Source: Gammaproteobacteria bacterium
Lineage (GTDB): Bacteria; Pseudomonadota; Gammaproteobacteria; Chromatiales; Chromatiaceae
Direction: 5' to 3'
Assembly (NCBI GenBank): GCA_020630035.1
Contig: JAHDCB010000068.1
Coordinates: forward strand, 1-8,307
DNA: 8,307 bases
Of the stretch, positions 1 through 5,104 are shown piece after piece. The translations under genes were made by a program, and so were the position numbers. A model generated the notes under the pieces. It did not search any database, was not told the origin of the DNA, and worked only from the letters and a program-made list of their open reading frames with translations. How positions within the stretch are numbered: the stretch's first letter is position 1; every line of letters begins with the position of its first letter.

Positions 1-3
1 GCC

Positions 4-432
4 ATGAGCTCATATAAAGCTGCCATAGACACGAGCGTTCTGTACGCTGGGCTATACTCCAAATCGGGTGCATCATTTCAGATATTACGCCTGATTGAGC
101 ACGGCTGGCTGGTACCTCAGTTGTCTGTCACACTGGTGTTTGAGTACGAAGACGTACTGAAACGCAATCAGCATGAACTACAATTATCGGACAGCAAAAC
201 AGACGATGTGTTGAATGGGCTTTGTGCCTGCGGCGAACACCGACAGATACATTTTCTGTGGCGCCCACAATTGTCGGACCCAAAGGATGATCATGTACTT
301 GAGTTGGCAGTAGCAGCTAACGGCGTTGACATCGTAACCCATAATCTGAAGGATTTTCGCCATGCGGCACAGTTCGGAATACGCGTCATCACACCTGCAC
401 AGTTATATGGAGAATTAAAATGGGTGCTTTGA
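4..432 (+). CDS. PIN-domain putative toxin (COG1569/PIN_3-like) of a type II TA module
   Basis: This 142-residue protein looks like a PIN-fold ribonuclease toxin. PIN toxins are Mg-dependent RNases that are neutralised by a DNA-binding antitoxin. Seen in the sequence: the N-terminal strand with the first acid, AIDTSVLYAG (Asp9); a second acidic patch VFEYEDVL (Glu47/Glu49); a third cluster SDPKDDHVLELA (Asp92, Asp95, Asp96); and the C-terminal VTHNLKDF (Asn114, Asp117), which is characteristic of the 'putative TA toxin component, PIN family' group. The length is normal for that group and the frame is intact, so it is plausibly active. Its last 13 bases overlap the downstream antitoxin gene, which points to co-transcription and translational coupling. 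Only three bases precede the ATG in this window, so the promoter and ribosome binding site cannot be judged. The family call is firm; the actual RNA target is unknown. Confidence 0.88.
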   Translation: MSSYKAAIDTSVLYAGLYSKSGASFQILRLIEHGWLVPQLSVTLVFEYEDVLKRNQHELQLSDSKTDDVLNGLCACGEHRQIHFLWRPQLSDPKDDHVLELAVAANGVDIVTHNLKDFRHAAQFGIRVITPAQLYGELKWVL

Positions 433-656
433 ATTTGCGGCTGCCCGATTCTGTCCATCGTCAGGTTCGGGAGATTGCCCGGCAGGAAGGTGTTTCTATC
501 AACCTGTTCATCGCCTCGGCCGTGTCAGAGAAGGTGTCTGCTCTGACCACGAGAGACTATCTGATGAGTCGTGCCAATCAGGCCCGTGATGGTGCTTTTG
601 GTAAGGTATTGGATTGTGTCCCGCAGCGAGCGCCGATCCCTGGTGATGAGATCTAG
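420..656 (+). CDS. Ribbon-helix-helix antitoxin (HicB/Arc-like), partner of the PIN toxin
   Basis: This 78-residue protein is a probable antitoxin and autorepressor. Residues about 4-45 form a ribbon-helix-helix signature: a short beta strand LNLRLPDSV, then a helix around REIARQEG, then VSINLFIASAVSEK, the usual arrangement in HicB-family/Arc-type antitoxins where the strand contacts DNA. The tail (residues 46-78) carries no known fold and ends APIPGDEI; in such antitoxins the tail normally binds and blocks the toxin. The start is supported by GGAG at 409-412, 7 nt before the ATG, inside the toxin gene. The toxin-first order with a 13-bp overlap is compatible with coupled expression; RHH antitoxins often repress their own promoter, which here would lie upstream of the window. 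The last 33 bases recur, degraded, at 1619-1651. Confidence 0.85.
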   Translation: MGALNLRLPDSVHRQVREIARQEGVSINLFIASAVSEKVSALTTRDYLMSRANQARDGAFGKVLDCVPQRAPIPGDEI

Positions 657-682
657 GGGGTGTTCTCAATGAGCTGAGTGGC

Positions 683-703
683 AATGATTTTGAGTCATTT
701 TTT
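683..703 (+). terminator. Possible weak intrinsic terminator after the antitoxin gene
   Basis: AATGA (683-687) pairs with TCATT (695-699) across a 7-nt loop, followed by T's to 703. It lies 27 bp after the antitoxin stop, where a terminator would be expected. The stem is only 5 bp and AT-rich, so it is a poor terminator by standard criteria and may be chance. Confidence 0.22.
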
Positions 704-767
704 GTGCTGACAAGGCGTAATTCGGTAAATCTACATATATTTACTGACTATCTGGTATCCGTTTTTT

Positions 768-845
768 TATAATTGGCTGGAACTCTATGAAGCAGGAGTA
801 GTAGACGGCCTGGAGTGGAAGCAAAACCGTTTTAAGTTGATTTGA
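768..845 (+). pseudogene. Possible 3' remnant of an unrecognised gene
   Basis: The + strand frame ending in TGA at 843-845 is open back to 729 and reads like genuine protein over its last 23 codons, with WLELYEAGVVDGL and LEWKQNRFKLI as recognisable stretches. There is no start codon with a ribosome binding site, and the frame is closed by TAA at 726-728, so only a C-terminal tail could survive. It stops exactly one base before the end of the convergent broken DUF3368 gene (846), as expected if an originally tail-to-tail pair was left after deletion. I do not recognise the family. The alternative is chance: a short open frame in non-coding DNA. Confidence 0.28.
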
Positions 846-1343
846 TTACTCACCGACTTTTTGCAAGACTGTATCAATAACCTTATCTGAGAGATATAAA
901 CCAGCTTTGGTAATATCTTCGATTACTGGGCGGGCTTTAGCAATAAAGTTATTTTTTTTAGCTGCTAATACAATATCTAAGGTGCCAATGACTGGAATAC
1001 TTAAACTGGCGGCACATCTTCTAGCCATCCGGTCATCTATAATAGTTTCTGTACCTGGATGCTGGCGCGCCAGGGCCAGTACGCTGGATTCTCCGGCACC
1101 AAGACGCCATTCTGTTATGGGAGCGGGTATATTGGTTACCTGCTGAATAACCAGCCATTGGCTTTGTTTTAGTGCTTTAGCAGTGATATCTTCTGGCCCT
1201 CAATATAGAATTTCTTTAGCCACTGGCTCAGGCACCCATACTTCATTAGCAAAGTTTTTTAATAGGTATATATGTTTACTACGCGCTAAACAAATAAGCG
1301 GCGATACGTTGATAATGACTTTTTCAAAAGCGGGCAAGTTCAT
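846..1343 (-). pseudogene. DUF3368 PIN-like toxin gene, broken by an in-frame TGA
   Basis: Read from ATG at 1343 down to TAA at 846, this is a full-length DUF3368 (VapC-like PIN superfamily) gene of 165 codons, except that codon 48 (1200-1202) is TGA. Family motifs remain in one frame on both sides of the stop: IINVSPLICLA near residue 10 (Asn12 where classic PIN proteins have Asp, which is common in DUF3368), GAGESSVLALA (Glu85), IIDDRMARR (Asp103/Asp104) and GTLDIVLAAK (from Gly120), then the usual C-terminal amphipathic end. No frameshift is needed, so a single base change (for example CGA or GGA to TGA) explains it. Its start overlaps the UPF0175 gene by 20 bp, the standard layout of this TA pair. 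A 47-residue product would lack the active site. A reinitiated product from the internal ATG at 1028 would lack most catalytic residues. A sequencing error is the alternative. Confidence 0.85.
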
Positions 1344-1575
1344 CGTCTAACTCGTCCATATCTACTGAAAAAATGTCTTTACCCATTCTACCTAGTGCTA
1401 GTAGGAAATCGGTGCGATCTAGTCCGGCAATGTTGGCAGCGTATTCCTGAGAGATAACCCCTTGTTCATACCAGCTCGCCGAAGCTGCTAAGCGTATAGC
1501 GCTGCTAAGTTCTTTAGGATTACAATGTAAAAGAGAGTAGATATTTTCCGGTAATTCAATATTAACCTGTGTCAT
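1324..1575 (-). CDS. UPF0175 family antitoxin-like protein
   Basis: This 83-residue protein matches the UPF0175 pattern: an N-terminal strand VNIELPENIY, a helical stretch IRLAASASWYEQGVISQEYA, the hallmark helix-turn-helix-like AANIAGLDRTDFLLALGRMG, and an acidic end SVDMDELDDELARF. UPF0175 genes are regularly found directly upstream of DUF3368 PIN-like genes and are thought to be the DNA-binding antitoxin. The frame is intact although the partner is broken. GGGGAG (complement of 1587-1592) is a good Shine-Dalgarno core but sits 11 nt before the ATG, slightly far. It lies 77 bp downstream of lptB on the same strand with no clear terminator between, so lpt read-through could feed it. The family assignment is confident; the antitoxin role is inferred from the pairing. 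Confidence 0.85.
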   Translation of the reverse strand: MTQVNIELPENIYSLLHCNPKELSSAIRLAASASWYEQGVISQEYAANIAGLDRTDFLLALGRMGKDIFSVDMDELDDELARF

Positions 1576-1618
1576 TTTATAAGATACTCCCCAATGTTTA
1601 GACCACTACATCAGTTTG

Positions 1619-1651
1619 AATCGCACCCCGATCCCTGATGATGAAGTCTGA
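1619..1651 (+). pseudogene. Decayed 3' end of a second RHH antitoxin gene
   Basis: In + frame these bases read NRTPIPDDEV then TGA, against QRAPIPGDEI then TAG at the end of the intact antitoxin (624-656). By hand, 23 of 33 bases match, including 16 of 17 at 1628-1644 versus 633-649, and most differences are third-position or conservative changes. Codons upstream of 1619 no longer resemble the antitoxin. The stop lies two bases from the lptB stop (1653), so this looks like the end of an older or paralogous antitoxin gene that converged on lptB before the UPF0175/DUF3368 block arrived. Chance similarity is less likely, given the shared frame and shared stop position, but a wider comparison is needed to be sure. 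Confidence 0.5.
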
Positions 1652-1652
1652 G

Positions 1653-2420
1653 TTATAAGCGGAAGTGCTCGCCGAGATAGACGGATCGTACTTCGGGATG
1701 TGCCAAAATCTCTTCCGCTGTGCCTGCGGTGAGTACCTTCCCCTGGTTGATAATGTAGGCACGAGAGCAGATGCCCAGTGTCTCGCGTACATTGTGATCT
1801 GTGATCAGCACGCCAATTCCCCGGTTGCCCAAGTCACGCACAATCCGCTGGATGTCTGCTACTGAGATCGGATCTACCCCGGCAAATGGTTCATCCAGCA
1901 GAATAAAGCCGGGTTCAGCCGCGAGAGCACGCGCAATCTCCAAGCGACGACGCTCTCCCCCGGACAGGCTGAGTGCTGCACTGTCCGCCAGATGCTGCAA
2001 ACTGAACTCTGCCAGCAAGGCCTCGCAGCGTGCCTGGCATTGCCCCTTATCCAGCTCTTGTCGGGTTTCCAGAATCGCCAGAACATTCTGGGCAACCGTC
2101 AGTTTGCGAAAAATCGACGGCTCCTGCGCCAGATAGCCCAGCCCTGCCTGAGCACGTACGTGCATCGGCTGATCTGTCACCTGTTGCTCACCTAACCAGA
2201 CCTGCCCTGAGTCCACCGGCACCAGCCCGGCGATCATATAAAAAGACGTTGTCTTACCCGCCCCATTCGGCCCCAGCAGGCCGACGATCTCACCAGGTTC
2301 CACCTGTAACGACACTCCATCCACCACCGTCCGGCCATGGTAGCATTTGGCCAGATCAGTTGCCCGCAACACAGCCGGCGATCTGACTGGTGACTCTGAC
2401 CTGCGCCGGAATATCGACAT
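1653..2420 (-). CDS. lptB: LPS export ABC transporter ATP-binding protein LptB
   Basis: LptB is the cytoplasmic ATPase of the LptB2FG complex; ATP hydrolysis pulls lipopolysaccharide out of the inner membrane and pushes it along LptC and LptA. The 255-residue frame has every ABC element: Walker A GPNGAGKTT (50-58), Q-loop YLAQEPSIF (Gln99), signature LSGGERRR (152-159), Walker B FILLDEP with catalytic Glu177, and the switch His209 in TDHN. The closing HPEVRSVYLGEHFRL is typical of LptB, which separates it from other ABC ATPases. It is about 14 residues longer than E. coli LptB because of an N-terminal extension with several arginines. Its ATG shares a base with the lptA stop (TAATG), so translation is probably coupled; AGGCGG lies upstream in lptA. 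In many relatives rpoN follows lptB, but here small TA genes follow. Confidence 0.97.
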   Translation of the reverse strand: MSIFRRRSESPVRSPAVLRATDLAKCYHGRTVVDGVSLQVEPGEIVGLLGPNGAGKTTSFYMIAGLVPVDSGQVWLGEQQVTDQPMHVRAQAGLGYLAQEPSIFRKLTVAQNVLAILETRQELDKGQCQARCEALLAEFSLQHLADSAALSLSGGERRRLEIARALAAEPGFILLDEPFAGVDPISVADIQRIVRDLGNRGIGVLITDHNVRETLGICSRAYIINQGKVLTAGTAEEILAHPEVRSVYLGEHFRL

Positions 2421-2899
2421 TATTCTGCCGCCTGTAAGGTCATCTGCACCCGCTGTTTACCCGCAGCAGCCCCACCTGCCTTCAACACCTGCCGTCGTCG
2501 GTCATAAACCACCCGATCACTCTTCATCACATCCCCGGCCTGGCGCAACACCACATCACCGCTCAGGGTTAATTGTTCCGTGGCAACCTTATAGTCCGCT
2601 CGCTGTGCCTGCGCTTGTATCCAACCCGATGCTGCCTTGTGGCGAAATCTGACTGGTTTCCCTACGGCTATCAGACGACGTGGTTGCTGCTGTGCATCCT
2701 GCTGTACGGTAATCTGATCCGCCAGAATCTGCATCTCACCCTGCCGCAGCTCAACCTGACCCTGATACACACTACGCCCTTCATCCAGCGCGACACTATC
2801 TGCCGTCAACTGAATCGGCACCGGCGCCTGTGCCAACACCAGCTGTACCGAGGCACATAAGCCACATATCAAACAAACTTTAATGCTGTTCCGCAACAT
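2420..2899 (-). CDS. lptA: Periplasmic LPS-bridge protein LptA
   Basis: LptA (OstA-like fold) forms the periplasmic bridge that carries lipopolysaccharide from LptC to LptD. With the ATG at 2899 the product is 159 residues: a signal peptide (MLRNSIKVCL start, hydrophobic core, cut near VLA-QAP at about residue 23), then the OstA/LptA beta-jellyroll with IQLTADSVALDE, VYQGQVELRQGEMQILAD, the LSGDVVLRQAGDVMKSDRVVYD repeat and VLKA near the end. The frame can be extended to a TTG at 2929, with ATGs at 2917 and 2914, but 2899 gives a clean signal peptide and an AGG about 6 nt upstream. It overlaps the end of lptC by 20 bp and abuts lptB through TAATG. The position between lptC and lptB, the fold-like repeats and the signal peptide make the assignment secure. 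Confidence 0.94.
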   Translation of the reverse strand: MLRNSIKVCLICGLCASVQLVLAQAPVPIQLTADSVALDEGRSVYQGQVELRQGEMQILADQITVQQDAQQQPRRLIAVGKPVRFRHKAASGWIQAQAQRADYKVATEQLTLSGDVVLRQAGDVMKSDRVVYDRRRQVLKAGGAAAGKQRVQMTLQAAE

Positions 2900-3431
2900 A
2901 ACGACCTGTAACATCATGCAAAAACTCAATTTTCACTGGCGCTTGTAGCCAGGCGCGCATCCCGGTCGCCTGTAACTGCTGCCAGCCATGCCGGATCTGC
3001 ACCGGATGCGCTGTCTGCAGATAACGATGCGACAATTGCGCCTGTAGCGCAGCTGTCTGTAACTGTAGCGGCACTACGGTTGCCCGACTGAGTTGTACCG
3101 CACCGGATAAATCCAGAACCTCCCCGACCGCATCCAGCCAGCCTGAGTCTGCTACTATACGCCAGGGCGGCCCGGTCGCCGGATACAAAGATAGCTCCGG
3201 CTGACTCAGCTGGGTACCCGCATCACCGGCAAAATGGCGGATTGCAGCAACTTGTATTGATTGTGCTGGTTGTCCGTCAACCCCCAGGGCTGTCAGCCTG
3301 ACATCACGCAGATAATAATCAACAACCGATGTCTGTGGGGACGCTGCCGGACCCGGCACATCCGAGCTGACCCACCAGACACTCCAGATCGCCAGCACCA
3401 GTAACAACACTCCCAATCCGGCAGCACGCAT
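2880..3431 (-). CDS. lptC: LPS export system protein LptC
   Basis: LptC is a bitopic inner-membrane protein that receives lipopolysaccharide from LptB2FG and hands it to LptA. The ATG at 3431 gives 183 residues, close to the family's ~190. A single N-terminal membrane anchor covers about residues 5-21 (GLGVLLLVLAIWSVWWV), followed by a periplasmic OstA-like domain with VDYYLRDVRLTALG, ELSLYP, WRIVADSGWLD and VLDLSGAVQL, the standard LptC pattern. A TTG start at 3446 is possible, but GAGGA lies just before the ATG at 3431 and supports the shorter form, though its spacing is slightly tight. It is the first gene of the lptCAB operon; kdsC, which often precedes lptC, is absent. Only 19 bp separate it from the divergent anmK start, so its promoter must lie within anmK. 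Confidence 0.93.
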   Translation of the reverse strand: MRAAGLGVLLLVLAIWSVWWVSSDVPGPAASPQTSVVDYYLRDVRLTALGVDGQPAQSIQVAAIRHFAGDAGTQLSQPELSLYPATGPPWRIVADSGWLDAVGEVLDLSGAVQLSRATVVPLQLQTAALQAQLSHRYLQTAHPVQIRHGWQQLQATGMRAWLQAPVKIEFLHDVTGRYVAEQH

Positions 3432-3450
3432 AGCTTCCTCAGTCAATCGT

Positions 3451-4572
3451 ATGTCAGAACACTACATCGGCCTGATGTCAGGCACCAGTATGGACGGAAT
3501 TGATGCCGTCCATGTTGATCTCGGCGGCAAACAACCGGCTCTGCTCAGCACGCATCACTACCCGTGGCCGGCCCACTTACACCAGCGATTACATGCCGCC
3601 GCACAAGGTGCTCGCTTGTCTGCAACAGAGTTCGCCCAACTGGATGCAGAGACAGGCGACTGTTTTGCCCAGGCAGCACAATCGGTCATCCCGGCAGCTG
3701 GTGAGATCGTTAGTATCCGGGCCATCGGCTCACATGGCCAGACGATTGCACATGCACCGGATGCCGCACCCGGATACAGCCTGCAAATCGGCAATCCGCA
3801 CCGGATCGCCGAGCAGACTGGCCTCACCACTATCGCTGATTTTCGTGGTCGCGACATTGCCGCACACGGTCAGGGAGCACCTCTGGTACCCGCGTTTCAC
3901 CGGGCAATATTCCAGACACCGGACGAAGACCGCACCATTCTGAATATCGGCGGCATTGCGAATCTGACCTGGCTGGCCGGTACCGCAGCAACACCCGTGA
4001 CCGGCTTTGACACCGGCCCCGGCAATTGTCTGCTGGATGCCTGGGCACAACAACACACCGGGCAACCATTTGATCACCAGGGTCAATTGGCCCAGGCCGG
4101 CACCTGCCAGCCGGATCTGTTACACCGCCTGCTACAGGATCCTTATTTCGCTGCACCGGCACCCAAAAGTACCGGCACCGACTATTTTTCGCTACCCTGG
4201 CTGACCCGTCATCTGAGCACGACCTATCAAGCCGCAGATGTGCAGGCCACGCTGATCGCACTCACCGCACTCACCATCACTACCGCAATCTCGCGCAGCT
4301 ACCCAAGCACACAGCGCGTTCTGGTGTGCGGGGGTGGCTGGCATAACCCGGTACTCAGACAAGCCCTGATTGATGCCCTGCCCTGCCCGGTAGAGAGCAC
4401 TGCAGGATACGGTCTGGCACCCGACTGGGTCGAGGCAACTGCGTTCGCCTGGCTGGCACAACAACGCTTACGCGGACAAGCCGGTAACCTGCCTGGTGTC
4501 ACCGGTGCACACGGCCCGCGTATGCTCGGTGCTATTTATGCTGCTGGCCCCTACCAGCCGCCTGTTCAGTGA
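3451..4572 (+). CDS. anmK: Anhydro-N-acetylmuramic acid kinase
   Basis: AnmK phosphorylates 1,6-anhydro-MurNAc with hydrolytic opening of the anhydro ring, giving MurNAc-6-phosphate for re-use in the cytoplasm. The 373-residue length matches the family (~369 in E. coli). Motifs: YIGLMSGTSMDGIDAV at 5-20 (phosphate-binding loop), IGSHGQTIAHAP (92-103), ADFRGRDIAAHGQGAPLVP (129-147), ILNIGGIANLTWL (163-175), the catalytic GFDTGPGN (Asp187), and a late VCGGGWHN. No ribosome binding site is evident in the 19 bp before the ATG. Its last 41 bp overlap the convergent TlpA-like gene. It works in the same pathway as NagZ, encoded ~2.6 kb away on the same strand but split from it by an opposing operon. 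The identity is secure. Confidence 0.97.
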   Translation: MSEHYIGLMSGTSMDGIDAVHVDLGGKQPALLSTHHYPWPAHLHQRLHAAAQGARLSATEFAQLDAETGDCFAQAAQSVIPAAGEIVSIRAIGSHGQTIAHAPDAAPGYSLQIGNPHRIAEQTGLTTIADFRGRDIAAHGQGAPLVPAFHRAIFQTPDEDRTILNIGGIANLTWLAGTAATPVTGFDTGPGNCLLDAWAQQHTGQPFDHQGQLAQAGTCQPDLLHRLLQDPYFAAPAPKSTGTDYFSLPWLTRHLSTTYQAADVQATLIALTALTITTAISRSYPSTQRVLVCGGGWHNPVLRQALIDALPCPVESTAGYGLAPDWVEATAFAWLAQQRLRGQAGNLPGVTGAHGPRMLGAIYAAGPYQPPVQ

Positions 4573-5104
4573 TCAGTTGCTGCAACACTGGCTCCAGGGT
4601 AGCCCGGTGCACCTCGCCCTGCTGGCGAAATATCACCTGGCCACCCGGGGCGGCCACAAGCGTATAGGGCAACGCCTCAAACCGATTGCCCAACTGACGT
4701 GCCAATGTCATCGCCGTCAGATCACCCAGCAGGATCGGATAGTTGACACCATAGGTATCGGCAAAGGTACGGACTTGTTCCGGATCGTCCACCGCAATAC
4801 CGACAAACTGTACCCGATCCGCCTGATACTGTGCCTGCAGCTCAACAAACAGCGGTGTTTCCTTCCGACAGGGCGGACACCAGGTCGCCCAGAAGTTCAG
4901 CACCAGAATCTGTTCCTGCCATGCAGCACTCGAGCGCAATTCACCGTCCAGATCAGGATACTGAAACGCCGGCAGCTGCACCATCTCCGGCGGAATGATC
5001 AGTTCAGGACTGGTTGCGGGCCGGTATTCGCGCCACAACCAACCAACCAGCATCCCCAGCACCAGGCCTAGCAAGGCGACTCCGACCCAATGCAACGGCT
5101 TCAT
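4532..5104 (-). CDS. TlpA/ResA-like membrane-anchored thioredoxin
   Basis: This 190-residue protein has one N-terminal membrane segment (about residues 5-23) and then a periplasmic thioredoxin-fold domain. The domain shows LVLNFWATWCPPCRKETP with the redox pair Cys76/Cys79 in WCPPC, VGIAVDD, the central YPILLGD region, and the cis-proline at ALPYTLV (Pro146). This is the TlpA/ResA/DsbE-type disulfide reductase family, which reduces periplasmic cysteines, often on apocytochrome c or assembly factors. Its ATG overlaps the dsbD stop (ATGA), so it is translationally coupled to dsbD, and DsbD is the obvious electron donor. GGGG about 9 nt upstream serves as ribosome binding site. The C-terminal tail lies within the 3' end of anmK on the other strand. 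The substrate cannot be read from the sequence, and no cytochrome c genes are visible nearby. Confidence 0.9.
   Translation of the reverse strand: MKPLHWVGVALLGLVLGMLVGWLWREYRPATSPELIIPPEMVQLPAFQYPDLDGELRSSAAWQEQILVLNFWATWCPPCRKETPLFVELQAQYQADRVQFVGIAVDDPEQVRTFADTYGVNYPILLGDLTAMTLARQLGNRFEALPYTLVAAPGGQVIFRQQGEVHRATLEPVLQQLITEQAAGRGQQHK

Larger units (their letters stand above)
657..845. other. Intergenic stretch with weak hairpins and no intact gene
   Basis: No complete gene is visible in these 189 bases. They contain a weak hairpin followed by a T-run at 683-703, an AT-rich inverted repeat GTAAAT-N8-ATTTAC at 725-744, a T-rich tract at 762-768, and, in the last ~75 bases, an open + strand reading frame that looks like the end of a lost gene (separate entry). 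Base composition is visibly AT-richer than the lpt-nagZ part of the window, consistent with an accessory junction between two TA modules. Confidence 0.6.

Noticed and set aside
907..1146. Open + strand frame across the broken DUF3368 gene
   Set aside because: The minus strand carries ordered DUF3368 motifs over the same bases, so this frame is a shadow.
1200..1202. TGA in the DUF3368 gene as a selenocysteine or recoded codon
   Set aside because: DUF3368 proteins are not selenoproteins, no conserved Cys is expected here, and no SECIS-like hairpin stands out after the codon. A nonsense mutation is simpler.
1598..1792. Minus-strand frame of 64 codons overlapping the lptB end
   Set aside because: It overlaps the conserved LptB C-terminus in another frame and has no ribosome site or recognisable motif.
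2900..2929. N-terminal extension of LptA from a TTG start
   Set aside because: The extension would place a non-signal segment before a good signal peptide; the ATG at 2899 has a usable ribosome site and is preferred.
3830..4261. Long open minus-strand frame inside anmK
   Set aside because: It lies wholly antisense to a well-conserved kinase, has Arg/Cys-rich low-quality composition and no recognisable motif. Open antisense frames are common in GC-rich genes.
4496..5071. Open + strand frame of 191 codons running from the anmK end through the TlpA-like gene
   Set aside because: It is antisense to the clear WCPPC thioredoxin gene and shows His/Gln/Arg-rich composition typical of a shadow frame.
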